A stretch of 64,000 nucleotides of DNA, taken from Silene latifolia. Its lineage: Eukaryota > Streptophyta > Magnoliopsida > Caryophyllales > Caryophyllaceae. The notes under the pieces are model-generated. The model was not told where the DNA came from. It did no database searches and saw nothing but the letters and a program-made list of their open reading frames with translations. Below are positions 34,805-46,742 of this stretch, piece after piece (the first letter of the stretch is position 1; each line of letters begins with the position of its first letter). The stretch lies in NCBI RefSeq assembly GCF_048544455.1, contig NC_133536.1:37838652-37902651 (forward strand), read 5' to 3'. Position numbers and translations under genes: made by a program.

Positions 34805-34865
<61 letters not shown>
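34805..34865. repeat. (TA)n microsatellite, right flank of the large MULE
   Basis: About 30 TA units starting at the outer TIR end. Confidence 0.95.
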
Positions 34866-34867
<2 letters not shown>

Positions 34868-34938
34868 CAAGACAATTACGTATTTAAAAAAAATAGTTTG
34901 AATTACGAAGACAAATATTTTTTTATGTCAATTACGAA

Positions 34939-34944
<6 letters not shown>

Positions 34945-34991
<47 letters not shown>
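34945..34991. repeat. Second (TA)n tract
   Basis: About 23 TA units, 80 bp beyond the first tract, separated by sequence with ATTACGAAGACAAATAT and a second AATTACGAAAACAAATAT. Confidence 0.93.
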
Positions 34992-34994
<3 letters not shown>

Positions 34995-35390
34995 CCAAAT
35001 AGTTATCCAAAATTTGCACCCGAAACTTTCCAACCCCTTGACTTAAAATATGTGCTCTTTTATCTGGGTATATCTTTTAATAAAACAATATATCTGTAGC
35101 TTATTAATTTCTACCTTGCAATTTTTTACCTTTAATTTTACCTCAGTTTCGTGCCTTTTGTATTTGTTCAATTCCCTCTTCAGATTACCCATGTGATGCT
35201 TTGTCTTATCTGCATTAACATACGTTTCATGATACTTTAAAGTTTATATACAAAAATACATTGCCCACAAGATAAAACATCAGCATGACAAAAACTTGAT
35301 AAACGAATACAAATAGTGTCACATATAAATCATTTAAATTAAACCAAATGAAAAATATGAATTCAAATATAAAGTAAACGATTCATAAAA
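34992..35390. other. AT-rich intergenic DNA
   Basis: Nothing recognised. Confidence 0.5.
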
Positions 35391-35392
35391 CC

Positions 35393-35479
<87 letters not shown>
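35391..35479. repeat. (CAA)n microsatellite
   Basis: About 29 CAA units. The flanks do not match the RTE LINE 3' end, so it is not taken as a LINE tail. Confidence 0.95.
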
Positions 35480-35606
35480 AATAATACTCAATATACTCAC
35501 AATAATCAAATAAATAAGTTAAACCATAAAACATAATCTACAACTTAGAAAATCATTGGAAAATGGGCAATAGATTTTTAATAAATAATGTGAAGAGAAA
35601 CATTTA

Positions 35607-36863
35607 GGGTGCGTTTGGTTCGCGCGTGGGGATGAGTTTGGAATCAGGAATCATAACTGGGTAGTATGGGGTTTGGAACTTGAATCCTCATACCCTGTGT
35701 TTGTTTTAATTTTGGGTGAAATGAGGTTGAATTTCATCAAAGTTAAAAAAATCTAGATTACAACATTAAAAATAATTATTTTCGGTATTGAAAAATCAAG
35801 AAAATGAAGATTTGATCAAATAAATGTGAAAAAAAAAAATCATTTAAAATATTCCATATAAGTTTTTTTTTCATGGACATTTACAAGAGGTTGTAAATTT
35901 AACTAACTAGCTATTATAAAAAAACACCAAAATTCCAAAAACCATCCAAAATCGCCTTTTCGCCGGCGACAACTCCGTTTCGCACTTTTCTGGTCGCCGG
36001 CGAGGTATTCTTTTTCACTCTGTCTCTTTATTTTGCTCTTTTTCCTCTGTTTTGTTTGACCATCTATTACCTGGGCTGTGGTATTACTCGATTTCGATCA
36101 AGTTCTTAAAATAGTTTCAACTTTTTTGCCATTGATTGACGGTGTTCGGTTTTGGCTTCTCGAGTAATCCATACGGTGGTTGATGTTCTTTTGTTATCCC
36201 CAACCCATTTACTCTTTCTCGTCTGCATCTTTAAAGGGTCTTCAGCGATTCGATCGTCTTTCACCTTCATCAGTCCAGGTACCTCTATGCTCATCATTCG
36301 CGCGAGAAATGGAAAATGGCTACTTCCAAGAAGAATCAAAATCAAGGGGATGAATCTTCAAGACACAATTTATCTACTTTCACAAAAAGTATATCTCTCT
36401 TTCATAAACTTCTACGTCCTCGTGGCGTAAGTGTGTCTTGTCACATGTACTCCTCCGAAGCTTAGTTGAAAAAGAAGAGAAAGGAAATGTTTGCGCAAGT
36501 TGCTGCCCATGATCATCCCGTTAAGAAACCTTGTTTGGTTGTTAATCCCTTTTGTAGTTTAATTTCGTATTCAAATAATGTAATAATTAAATCCGACTCT
36601 GAGAGTCGGGTTTGTAGTGTGTAGGATACCTTTCTTTACGGCTGTAAAAAAAATGTTTTTTTTTTTATGATTTTTGGTTTTATTATTTGATACCCATGGG
36701 TATCAATCTCATACCCACCTCCCCCCTTGGGTATGAGAAACCCATACCTCATGGGTTTGAGGTATGGGTATAAAACCTTCATTTTTGCCAAACAAACACC
36801 TAGTATGGGTTTGACTCATTCCAAACTCATACCTCATACCTTTATGAGTTGAAACAAACACCC
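35607..36863. mobile_element. TIR element with host-like internal sequence (Pack-type)
   Basis: Left end GGGTGCGTTTGGTT and right end AAACAAACACCC form an imperfect TIR; both subterminal regions share ATGAGTTTGGAAT and GGTATGGGT-type words. No clear target duplication. The middle (about 35940-36650) is less AT-rich, with CGCCGGCGA words and a small intact frame at 36316-36465, as if part of a gene had been picked up. Superfamily (hAT or PIF) is uncertain. Confidence 0.55.
36316..36465 (+). CDS. 49-codon ORF in the captured segment
   Basis: ATG at 36316 opens MATSKKNQNQGDESSRHNLS, continues TFTKSISLFHKLLRPRGVSV and ends SCHMYSSEA at TAG 36463-36465. Not recognised. A pyrimidine-rich stretch and an AG lie upstream. 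A second short frame starting at 36488 (MFAQVAAHDHPVKKPCLVVN) may belong to the same source gene. Probably a gene fragment. Confidence 0.35.
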   Translation: MATSKKNQNQGDESSRHNLSTFTKSISLFHKLLRPRGVSVSCHMYSSEA

Positions 36864-37645
36864 ATTTATAGGTATTATAGGTTTTATAAACATTACACAA
36901 CCATAGAATCCCATATTTTAATTTTATTTTTAATTTATTTTGTGGTATTATTAAAGTAGATCATTGATTGCCGAGAGACTCAAGAGGTGAATTAAATAGG
37001 AAAAAATATTAACAAAAACTATGGGTGTTAAGTAATATAAAGAGTTTTAATCAATTTATTAACATATTATATTACAAAAATTAATTAAATAGGAAAAAAG
37101 TTTAATTAATTTGATGGATGTTAAGTATTATGAAGAATTTTAATCAATTTATTGTCATGTTTAATTAAAAAAATGAATTAAATAGGAAAAATTGTTAATA
37201 GAAATTGTGGATGTTTATTAATATGAAGAGCTTAAATTAATTTATTAACATGTTTTATTACAAAAATTTCAATTAAAATGTCAATTTTAATTATGAATAA
37301 TTAAATTTATTAACATGTTTTATTACAAAAATTTCAATTAAAATGTCAACATTAATTATAAATTTTGAAATTTTAATGTAAATTTGTAAGGGTACACAAA
37401 TTTTGGAAAATAATATATTTAATACACAAAATTAATTTAAGAATAATGATAATATCCTTTAATATTATAGATATGTGAATTAACTTAATTTATAAATAAA
37501 TGAATTAAATTAATGCCATGTAATAATAAATTTATAATCCATGTCACATTAATTTGCTAACATTAAAAATATGCCACGTCACATTTAAAAATGTCACTTC
37601 ACATAAAAATTTGTCATGTCACATTATTTTAGGCACCCTTTTAAT
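36864..37645. other. Very AT-rich DNA with a ~100-bp tandem repeat
   Basis: From about 36989 to 37340 a unit with GAATTAAATAGGAAAAA, then TTAATCAATTTATTAACATG occurs three to four times with divergence. No gene. Confidence 0.65.
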
Positions 37646-37654
37646 TATATTTTA

Positions 37655-38718
37655 GGGTTATTTCATAAGAATAATCCAAACTATACCCCACCTTCTCATA
37701 TTAATCTAAACTACAATTTAACTCGGAATAATCCCAACGAATGCGTGTCTCTACCCAAAACACACCAAGTAACCAATTACTTGTGAATCAGGTCAACCCC
37801 TTCAATAAAAAAAAATCATTAAAACAATATAACCCAAATAATAATGACTTCTTGTATTTCTTCAACTTCTAAACTCTTATCGTCATCAACTCACTATCAT
37901 TCACCAAACACAAAAATCACCGCCAACCACACCTCCCCCTCATAACCCTCCTCACCACCATCTCCACCGCCCTCCTCCAATATGCATCCACTCTAATTAC
38001 CAGTCCAGACATATCTCCTTCCGAATGCACCACCATCGCATCCCCCCTCCCCCACCACTGCCACCCAAACTTTACCTACTATGTCAACCATAACAACTGC
38101 CATCACTTTCACACCACCACCAATTTCCGGCGGCAAATTCATCGCATTCCCCAATTAAACCTCACCATTAATATGCAACCTTTTCAAATCATCTTCCTTA
38201 TTACACCCTTTAAATCCCACCTTTCTGATTATCAATTTGATAAATAAGAGAGTGATTAGTTTTAATTATTGGGTTTTCGACTTTTCGCATCTGGATAATT
38301 CTCAAATTAATATCTTCCAAAAGAGGCTGCTGTTTTGGTATGTATAAGAATGGTGGTGGTGTAAGGGTGCTGTTTTGGCGGATCATCGGTGGTGTGAAGG
38401 TGGATAAGGTGATGTTATGGAAAATTGTGTGTGGTTAGGTGGTGGTAGTGTGGAGAAGTGAATAAGTGAATTGTTAGATTGTCAGATTGTTGGGTGAATT
38501 GGAGTTGGAAGGATTTTTTATTTTTACTTTTGTTTATTAAAATTATTTTCATGCCACGTCATTAGGAGGTCATTTTTAACATGATATAACAGGTTAAAAT
38601 TAGCCGATTCTATTTTGAGCAAAGGGTATGTAAAGTTGGGATTATTTTGAATTAAACTGTGGTTTGGATTAATATGAGAAGGTGAGGTATAGGTTGGGTT
38701 ATTCCTATAAAATAACCC
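37655..38718. mobile_element. Long-TIR MULE, non-autonomous, with internal captured-looking sequence
   Basis: TIRs of about 83 bp (GGGTTATTTCATAAGAATAA versus, inverted, GGGTTATTTTATAGGAATAA) at roughly 84% identity, with a perfect 9-bp target duplication TATATTTTA at 37646-37654 and 38719-38727. The interior between about 37850 and 38250 is C-rich and can be read for about 100 codons (ITLLTTISTALLQYASTLIT, PHHCHPNFTYYVNHNNC), unlike its surroundings. That fits a Pack-MULE that took up part of a gene; the source is not recognised. Confidence 0.85.
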
Positions 38719-38727
38719 TATATTTTA

Positions 38728-39728
38728 TAGATAAAAAAGATAACCAAATTAAAAGTGGCAAATGATCGTTGTAAAATTAGCAATTACTCGTCAGTGACAA
38801 CAACAAAAATGAGAGTTATGTCGGTGGATTTGACTCAACTCGGTTAATATGGTCAACATATTAGACTTGATTTTTTTTTTTGTTTTTAATGTTATTTACC
38901 AAACTATTTATCGTTTCGACGCTCATTTGTAACTTATTGTTGTCAATGCTTACACGAAATCAACATAAGCGTGAGTGAGAGAAAGAAGTCATACTTGGAT
39001 TATAGTAGACTCGGCAAAATTGATTCGGCCTGAATCACCCGATCCGTATCTGACCCGATACCTGAACTAATGTCCCGAACCCAGACCTAACCCAATATAT
39101 TCCGACCGGAATATTTATTGTTGCTTGCTGATTATTATTGATAAATAAGTTGGTAATAGTTGAAATAGATATGATCCAAATCTGAAATGATCTCGTCCGA
39201 CCCGACCAAACTCTGTAAACCCGAACTTTGGCCCATTTGTCCTTTTTTCAAAGTCTAGACTAGAGTTGTTCAGTCCATCATGCTTTCATATCACCTATAA
39301 TAAGTTAAAAAAACGTATATTACAGTTTTAAATACTAAAAAAGTTTTAACCTACTGAGTAAGATGAACCTATAAGGAATAATAACAGACTCTTGATTTAA
39401 ATTCCCTCGTCCCCAACATTGTACTGGCCGTCGTAGAGACTCATATGGGAACCATATAGGTAAGACAGATTGTTAAAATAGCTCATCTACCATACACGAC
39501 CTAAGCCCAAAACCCTCCGTAAAACGGAACAAAAATAACCAAACAACTAAGAAACCCTATTTTTCTTACATCAAAATCAGAAATCAACAAAATAGAGATA
39601 GAAATTCCACATCTGATCTCCACCCCTTCATCTTCAACCTCGACATCATCTTCAACCTCGACATCTTTCTATTATCTTCCTCTAATCAATATATAGATAA
39701 CAATTTTTATTTTCCTATTACCCTAACT
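38728..39728. other. Intergenic DNA with CCCGACCCG-rich stretch
   Basis: 39000-39260 has many CCCGA/GACCCG words like those inside hAT MITEs here, but clear TIRs were not found. 39590-39670 has a duplicated ATCTTCAACCTCGACATC. No other feature. Confidence 0.5.
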
Positions 39729-40176
39729 GTGTTCGACGAGGATGATTTACGGTTTATGGAGTTTTACAATGACCAACGAATTTACATCTCAATTCAATCC
39801 CAAGATCATGATTCAGTTGGACTTCATCAATTGTTAATAAATATTCTTAACAATAATAAATCGTTTCCAAATATTCTTCCCTCCAGCATTTATAAAACCC
39901 AAGACATTGTTGGCTCCTTATTACTTGCTATTAAATGCGATAAAAATCATTACGGGGCATGTTACTCAATCAACTCTTTGATAAATACGACTTTTATAAC
40001 GGCAAGACATGACAATCAAAAGCCATGTATCCAAGTATTTTACTCCGGAAATTAGTATGGAGCTGAATTAAAACCTCATTTATATTTCTTTCGACACTAT
40101 TGGAGCCTATAATCGTCCTGAAAACTATGTATTTGCCAAGGATGAGAATGTTATCTTTACAAGGTTAAAAAAATAG
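39729..40176 (+). pseudogene. Decayed gene of unknown family
   Basis: Open for about 105 codons with gene-like composition: DEDDLRFMEFYNDQRIYISI, GSLLLAIKCDKNHYGACYSI, KPCIQVFYSGN, first ATG at 39756, with the same frame open upstream. After TAG at about 40053-40055 the same frame reads YGAELKPHLY, then a neighbouring frame gives ISFDTIGAYNRPENYVFAKD and ENVIFTRLKK to TAG at 40174-40176. One stop and one shift of frame thus interrupt what looks like a single protein of about 150 residues. No family recognised; could be an exon of a larger gene. Confidence 0.5.
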
Positions 40177-41963
40177 GTATGTTTTTAATCGTATTTAATA
40201 TTTGAACAATACTCCCTCTATTTTTGTTTAAAAGACGTTTAAACATTATGCACAAGAATTAAGAGTATTTCTTTGTCAATAATTACTCTCTATAAAGCTG
40301 AAATGTATTGTTTTCTTTTTCCAATTAATCCGCCTCTCTCAAAAAATTTAATTCTCCATTTTAATCTCCTCCAATCATGTTTAGTATATGGTTATGATTA
40401 GTGAGATCTACAATGAGCTAAGAAAATAAAGAAATTGTCAAAAGAGAATTACCACCAACATGACAGTCCAGTGATTTATCACGGGCATTTAAACTAGTTT
40501 AAACTAATAAAGCAACATAAGTATGGATATAAAAAAAAAAGAATAGAATAGAGAGTCGCCCTATTGAGCTTTCTCCCCCACCCCAGAAAAATCTTTTTCA
40601 TCACTTATGTGGACATTACTCAATTTACGCAAATAGTCTTTGATATTTTGGTCTTTTTCACGCAAATTCTTAAAGGCACGCAAAAGATAATTCAATACAA
40701 CAAACTGACACTTACACCAACTATGGCACGAAAATTCATAATTTGTGACGTAATTTTGCTTAGAAAGGAGAAATTTTCATTCACTAACTTAGAAAAAAGT
40801 TTATGTCACGGGACAACTTTTTCAATAACCGAAATTCACTTGCGCCACAGATTATGTTACATTCGTGCCTAATAATCATTCTTACTACGAATTATGTCAC
40901 ACCCGTGGCAAAATTATATTTAGCCACGAATTGTCCCGTGACAAATATTTTTTTTTAGACACAAATTAACACACTCGTGGCGAAGATCTCCATAGGTATG
41001 AATCAACATATGTTCATGTTAAGCCAAATGTAGAGAATGCTTGTTAAAAACAAATATTCAAAATCTAAATAAAAGTTATTCAAATATAGATAATAAGAAA
41101 AGAAATTTAAATATACGATATTCACACTATTTTACCACCCGTGATTTTATGTTAATGGGTAACTAAAAATCGCTAATTTAATAATACTCGATTTTAGTGG
41201 GTTTATTATTTAATTGATTTTATCTACTCACCTTACACTAAAACTCCCTAAGGGGATGCACTAATCATATGAACAGGGTAAAACAACCCTTATGCTGTAG
41301 GTTTGGCGTTTTTGTCATCCGGGCCTTGGTTTACGGATCCCTCGCACTTTGGGCCTTCATTTGCTCACCTACTTTCCTTGGTCTTTCATCCCTCCCTAAT
41401 CACTATTTCACTTTTAGTCTTTTTCCTTTTCTCAGCCACACCTTCTTCTCCTTTGTTTACTTTTTCTCATAACTTTTCACACGACACCTTTAACTCCACT
41501 GTGTCCTCTTTACTACCTTTCACCATCATCAAACATTCGTACCTCTTCGCCACTAGCGTACTCCGTGCCCACCTCAGTCGCGCATCAGATCCAACGCCAC
41601 CCTCATCTGCCTACTAGTAGTTTTTTCTTTTGCATTGGTACCGATTTCGAGCCCACAGTTCACCACTTCCTCCAACCATCTGCTCTCCCCGGTATAGCTC
41701 GCTGCTCCAATGTTTGCCATCTGTGTCCACTTTCATCGCCAATACGGCCACCAACCGCCATTGTTTGACGTGGAAAACCGATTGCTCTTTCAACCTGATT
41801 CTGTCGCCTTCACCCTAGCAACTAAAATGAATGGGTTTGTTGTTTGATCTTCCATTTTGATTGCCTTATTTTATCCTGGTCTTATAAAGCTTGGTATTTT
41901 GAATATTGTTACATTGTTGTTGCACTTTGATGATGTTGTTGTTGCACTTTGATTTTTCATCAG
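40177..41963. other. Intergenic DNA; Helitron 3' end at 40470-40497, MITE scraps
   Basis: GTGA-TTTA-TCAC hairpin then GGGCATTTAAACTAG and T (CTAG 40494-40497) is a Helitron-type end without an identified start. AATACTCCCTCTATTTTTG at about 40208 is a Stowaway-like end. TGTCACGGGACAA occurs inverted at about 40805 and 40942. 41340-41770 is C/T-rich, perhaps old gene leader sequence. No supported gene. Confidence 0.5.
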
Positions 41964-42424
41964 TTTTGGAGGTGTTCACGACTGCTCCACCAGCGATGAT
42001 AAGAGATGAGTTTGATTATTTCATTAATCTTCGCCTCATTGATGACAGCGGTAAATTGTTTTGTATTTTTCTGTTTTTATTTATTATTAAGACAGTTTTT
42101 TAAGACAGTTTATTTTTGTACATTCGAGGTACTTGTAAACAATTAATATAATTTATATTACTTATTTGTAAAGGAATTGAAGAAACGAAGGGAGTATTTA
42201 TCGATGTTGATGTTTAAAAATCGATAACAATAGAGTCGCTCGAATCTGACAACCTCCCACATGTTCATTTTAGTTGTGTTGTCATGTGAATTTGGATTTG
42301 GTTATGTGTACTTATTTATGTTGTTATTGCAGAGACTCTATATCACTCAAGTGGAATGCTCAGTAACTTGCTTGAGTTCAAGCTGGACTTCAAAGCCGAC
42401 ATTAGCAGTGAAGCACAGGCTTGA
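41964..42424 (+). pseudogene. Two-exon host-like gene fragment
   Basis: Exon 41964-42050 (acceptor TTCATCAG, donor GTAAATT) reads LEVFTTAPPAMIRDEFDYFI, NLRLIDDS; exon 42333-42424 (acceptor TTATTGCAG) continues in phase ETLYHSSGMLSNLLEFKLDF, KADISSEAQA and TGA at 42422-42424. Matching phases and good splice sites support a real former gene. The family is not recognised, and no convincing first exon was found upstream, so this is listed as a fragment. Confidence 0.45.
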
Positions 42425-43747
42425 TGCGGCCATGGTGGAAGCACCCGGAGGAAATAAGAGTCTTTCTTTAACCTTGGGGTATGCTTGTTATATGCTCTTA
42501 TTTTTAATGTTCAAGATTTATTTTATCGTGTTCCTGATATTCTCTACTTGAAATAATTAAAGATTCATAGGTAGTATATATATGTATCCATAATTTGGTT
42601 TGTCTTGCTAACGGAATGTGTTAGAAGTTCATTATACAAGCCCTAATAATAAGAATGGCCAACCCAAATCCATGATCAAAGAGTGAACAATTACTCCAAA
42701 AAGTACATATTCGCCAATGAAATGGTATCATGCAAATACAATAGTTATGCGTAAATTATTTAAGAGACGGTATATAAATGGTCTCATGGACATTCCTATT
42801 ATTCCGGAACAAGTGATATACACAATTTAAGAGCGTTTAGTTGCTTTTGAGTGATAATCGGATAAAGTGGGAAGGAGTAGTTCTCACAAGATTTAGTGAT
42901 TTACTACCTATTTTAGTCTACTAGAACCATATTAATCGAATTAAGTTGGAAGGAGTAGATTTCAGAAATGAGGTATTATAGTTGATTATATATGATGATA
43001 ATCTTCTATTTTAGTTTACTAGAAGCATTTTCGTACGGGTTAAACGTTATATTATTCTACACCTTAATACAGTAATATAGTACACTCAATTGAGTCAAAT
43101 CTTATAATGTTAGAATGAAAGAGATATTTGATTAATGATTTCTCTAACAATGTTCTCCTTTCTCTAGCAATGTTTTCATTCTTGCTTTTGATTTTAAAAT
43201 CTGTGTTGTAGAAAGTTAGGGTTAATACTAATTGGTCTCTGTCAGTCCGCCCTAGAGAGTACTCTGATTACGAATCTAAGTGCAGGTATCTCTAATAGTC
43301 TTTGTGTTTTTTTAATGTTCTTTGAGTTTATCTATTAGATATAGAGATGAGAAAGTCGATGATATCTTTTCTTTTATTGTTATTAACTTTAAGGTTGGTA
43401 TAATAAATTTTAAAGTATTCATCGTGTTCATATTCTGTGTTTGGATTATTAGATTTAGAAGCAGAAGACATTTTCTCTTGATTTTCACTGTGACCCACAC
43501 ATTCGCATAGTGACCGTGCAACGAGAGGTGTTGACACTGTCGTCAGAACCTTTGGTCGTGTGGAGGTATTATTTGCAATATATAATGTTTGAGTGCTTTT
43601 AACAATTTAATCTTGGTTAGTTCTCTAGCTAAGGAATTTCTTACGCTCTTGAACTATTTCTATGTTTTAAAAATTGAGGGGGCCTTTTAATAACCCGGGT
43701 TTAGTGCTTTTACATACCCTTGATTAAGCTAATGAGGTGCTCATAAC
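42425..43747. other. Intergenic DNA
   Basis: AT-rich, no gene or complete element seen. Confidence 0.5.
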
Positions 43748-43915
43748 TAGGGATGGCAGTGGGTCGGAGACCCGACCCAGACCCTTCGCGTCGGACCCTA
43801 ATGGCTCATGTTTGGGTCTGAATTTTTGAGACCCGAATGGGTATGGGTCTTACTCAAATATTTCGGGTCCGACCTTGGGTCTACTTTATTGGACCCGGAC
43901 CCGACCCTTAGACCC

Positions 43916-43967
<52 letters not shown>

Positions 43968-44730
43968 CAACTCAATTTTAACTTAACAAACACAGACACA
44001 GTCGTTCTTTTCATCATTCTTTCATTCTTCTTCAACTCTAAACCCACCTCTAACCTAAACTCGCCTAACAAACAAACAAATATATTGAATTGAGTACCAT
44101 TCATTCTAATTATTTATTATGGAGCATTCATAATTCGTCCTTTTATTATAACGTACGGATTTTATGTTTTTGTTTTCGATTTCATTATGTACGGATCTTA
44201 TGTTTTTGATTTTTTTTTTTTGCTTGGGGACAATCATCTTTCTCTTGTACTTTGGCTCTTGGTTGAGCTTTGGATCCCTTGTCATGCTTGCTTGGGACTT
44301 TATCTTTTCTTTGGTATGCTGTTAATCGCAAATTCCTATTAATCACAATTCACAACTTATTGTTAGCTTAGTTTTGCTGTTGCATTTCTTATACATCAAT
44401 ACATGTGAATTGTGATTCTTTTGTTTAGGATGTGATTGAGAAAGTAATTTGAATCAATAGTGTAGTAGTGTTTTCAGTATTGTGAATTAAACATTCGTTT
44501 GCTACAATTATCAAAAGAGTAAAAGCGCACATGTATTTTCTTTCTTGTTCAACACCGGACCCTCGGGTAGACCCGACCTGGACCCGGATCCGTTGGGTAA
44601 GGGTATGGATCCAACAATTTTAGACCATTTAGGGTCTGGGTCGGGTACGGGTCCAAGGTAAATGGCACGGGCCCGGGTCCGAATTCTACTGGACCCGACC
44701 CAGACCCGGCCCTACCCGTTGCCATCCCTA
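43748..44730. mobile_element. hAT-like MITE with GGGTC/GACCC-rich ends
   Basis: TIRs TAGGGATGGCAGTGGGTCGG and, inverted, TAGGGATGGCAACGGGTAGG. Flanks CTCATAAC (43740-43747) and GTCATAAC (44734-44741) match at 7 of 8 positions but the right copy is displaced by 3 bp. Interior: GACCCG-rich arms, an (ATA)n run (about 43918-43967) and AT-rich filler. No coding sequence. Confidence 0.75.
43918..43967. repeat. (ATA)n microsatellite inside the MITE
   Basis: About 16 units. Confidence 0.9.
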
Positions 44731-45439
44731 CGAGTCATAACGCTGAGTACAAAATTGGGCGGAGGATATGGGATTCCTAAAGGACATTTTACTGTGTGAC
44801 GAAAGTATTAATAATTGATTGCCTTGAGATGGCCTTTGGCCCGCACCGCAGGTGCTCTACCCAAACCCAAACCCGAGCCCGAGCTCGAGCCGGGCCGGGC
44901 CGGCGCGCGCGCGTGTGTGTATTGGAGTCCAGTAACGGATCTTAGTCAATAAGATCTCCGTGATTAAGGAGATTTATTCTCCATTAATCCCTTATTGACT
45001 GTCATTAAGGAGAATTATTATCTCCTTTATTTCCTCCGTTTGACCCTTCGTTTTTTTGCACATAATGACTCTATTTTCGACTATAAATAAATTTGTTCTC
45101 TCATCATTTTATACACACAAATACATACATCTCTTCTATCTCTCTCTAATATCTTATATACATACACGAGTTTTTAAGGTTCGGTTACATACATTTCCAA
45201 GGCTCTCTTACACGAGTGGTTGTGTACGGGTGTCGCAGTGTTAACCTTGGGAACTACCGGCGAGACGATTACCACCACGGTCGTGCCGATATAGTTTTCA
45301 AGTCGGTGGCCTCCATACAACGCTGCATCTCCTTTCGATAAGTCATTTTAATCTCTGTTCTTTATAGTTTAAATCCGGTTTTTCATTGTTACGAATTAAC
45401 TTTCCAACAATTTGAAAACTATATAATTTAATCGTAACA

Positions 45440-46093
45440 ATGGCTGTCTCAAACAAAATTAATGCGAATTGTCGAAATGGAACCCTTAGACGGTATGAAC
45501 TACAAAAGATGGTCTCGAAGCTGCTTATGTATTTTGAACAATTAGAAATCGACTATGTTTTATTTTACGACCCTCCTGCTTCTTTATTACATTTGCTAGT
45601 GTAGAAACTACCCCACCTTCGTCTCTTCTTTGTTAAGTCGAATGAGGAGACTATTAAGAAACATGATAAGGATAACAAAACTGCTAAGTTCCATCTCCTT
45701 ACTCATATGTCGAATACCCTCTTTGATTTATTTTCGGTCCATAAATCTGCTAAGACTATATGGGAATTGTTAGAGAAAAAATATGGGGCTGACGATGCGG
45801 GTAAGAAAAAATATGTTGTCGGGCAGTGGCTTGGGTTTCAAATGGTAGATGACAAACCAATTATGGAGCAAGTTCATGTTTATGAGAACTTGTGTGCAGA
45901 TGTCACTAATGAGGGAATGAAACTAGATGAAATTTTCTTGGCCAATGTTTTGCTAGAAAAATTCCCCCCTTCCTGGAATGAGTATAGGAACCATTTGAAA
46001 CATAAGAAAAAAGATTTGTCCCTTCAAGAACTAGTAGGCCACATGAGGACTGAAGAAGCTAATCGTCTGAAAGATAAGTCAGTCCAATCTTGT
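45440..46093 (+). pseudogene. Copia gag fragment, left arm
   Basis: Plus-strand gag start region, with HLLTHMSNTLFDLFSVHKSA and KDLSLQELVGHMRTEEANRL of the family. Truncated at the centre of the inverted repeat and broken. Confidence 0.85.
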
Positions 46094-46742
46094 TGAAACT
46101 GGCTTATCTTTCAGACGATTAGCTTCTTCAGTCCTCATGTGGCCTACTAGTTCTTGAAGGGACAAATCTTTTTTCTTATGTTTCAAATGGTTCCTATACT
46201 CATTCCAGGAAGGGGGAAATTTTTCTAGCAAAACATTGGCCAAGAAAATTTCATCTAGTTTCATTCCATCATTAGTGACATCTGCACACAAGTTCTCATA
46301 AACATGAACTTGCTCCATAATTGGTTTGTCATCTACCATTTGAAACCTAAGCCACTGCCCGACAACATATTTTTTCTTACCCGCATCGTCAGCCCCATAT
46401 TTTTTCTCTAACAATTCCCATATAGTCTTAGCAGATTTATGGACCGAAAATAAATCAAAGAGGGTATTCGACATATGAGTAAGGAGATGGAACTTAGCAG
46501 TTTTGTTATCCTTATCATGTTTCTTAATAGTCTCCTCATTCGACTTAACAAAGAGAGACGAAGGTGGGGTAGTTTCTACACTAGCAAATGTAAAGAAAGC
46601 AGAGGGTCGAAAATAAAACATAGTCGATTTCTAATTGTTCAAAATACATAAGCAGCTTTCGAGACCATCTTTTGTAGTTCATACCGTCTAAGGGTTCCAC
46701 TTTCGACAATTCGACATGAATTTTGTTTGAGACGGCAGCCAT
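46083..46742 (-). pseudogene. Copia gag fragment, right arm
   Basis: Minus-strand counterpart of 45440-46093, next to LTR 1. Truncated and broken. Confidence 0.85.

Noticed and set aside
35391-35479. (CAA)n as the tail of a minus-strand RTE LINE
   Set aside because: The sequence that should precede the tail does not match the RTE 3' end seen at 6600-6666.
40564-40872. 102-codon ORF as a gene
   Set aside because: Low-complexity hydrophobic reading over an inverted-repeat-rich stretch, no splice or promoter signals, no family likeness.
41269-41818. Overlapping plus-strand ORFs of 60-100 codons
   Set aside because: Several frames are open at once because the stretch is C/T-rich; Ser/Phe/Pro-rich reading with no family motif.
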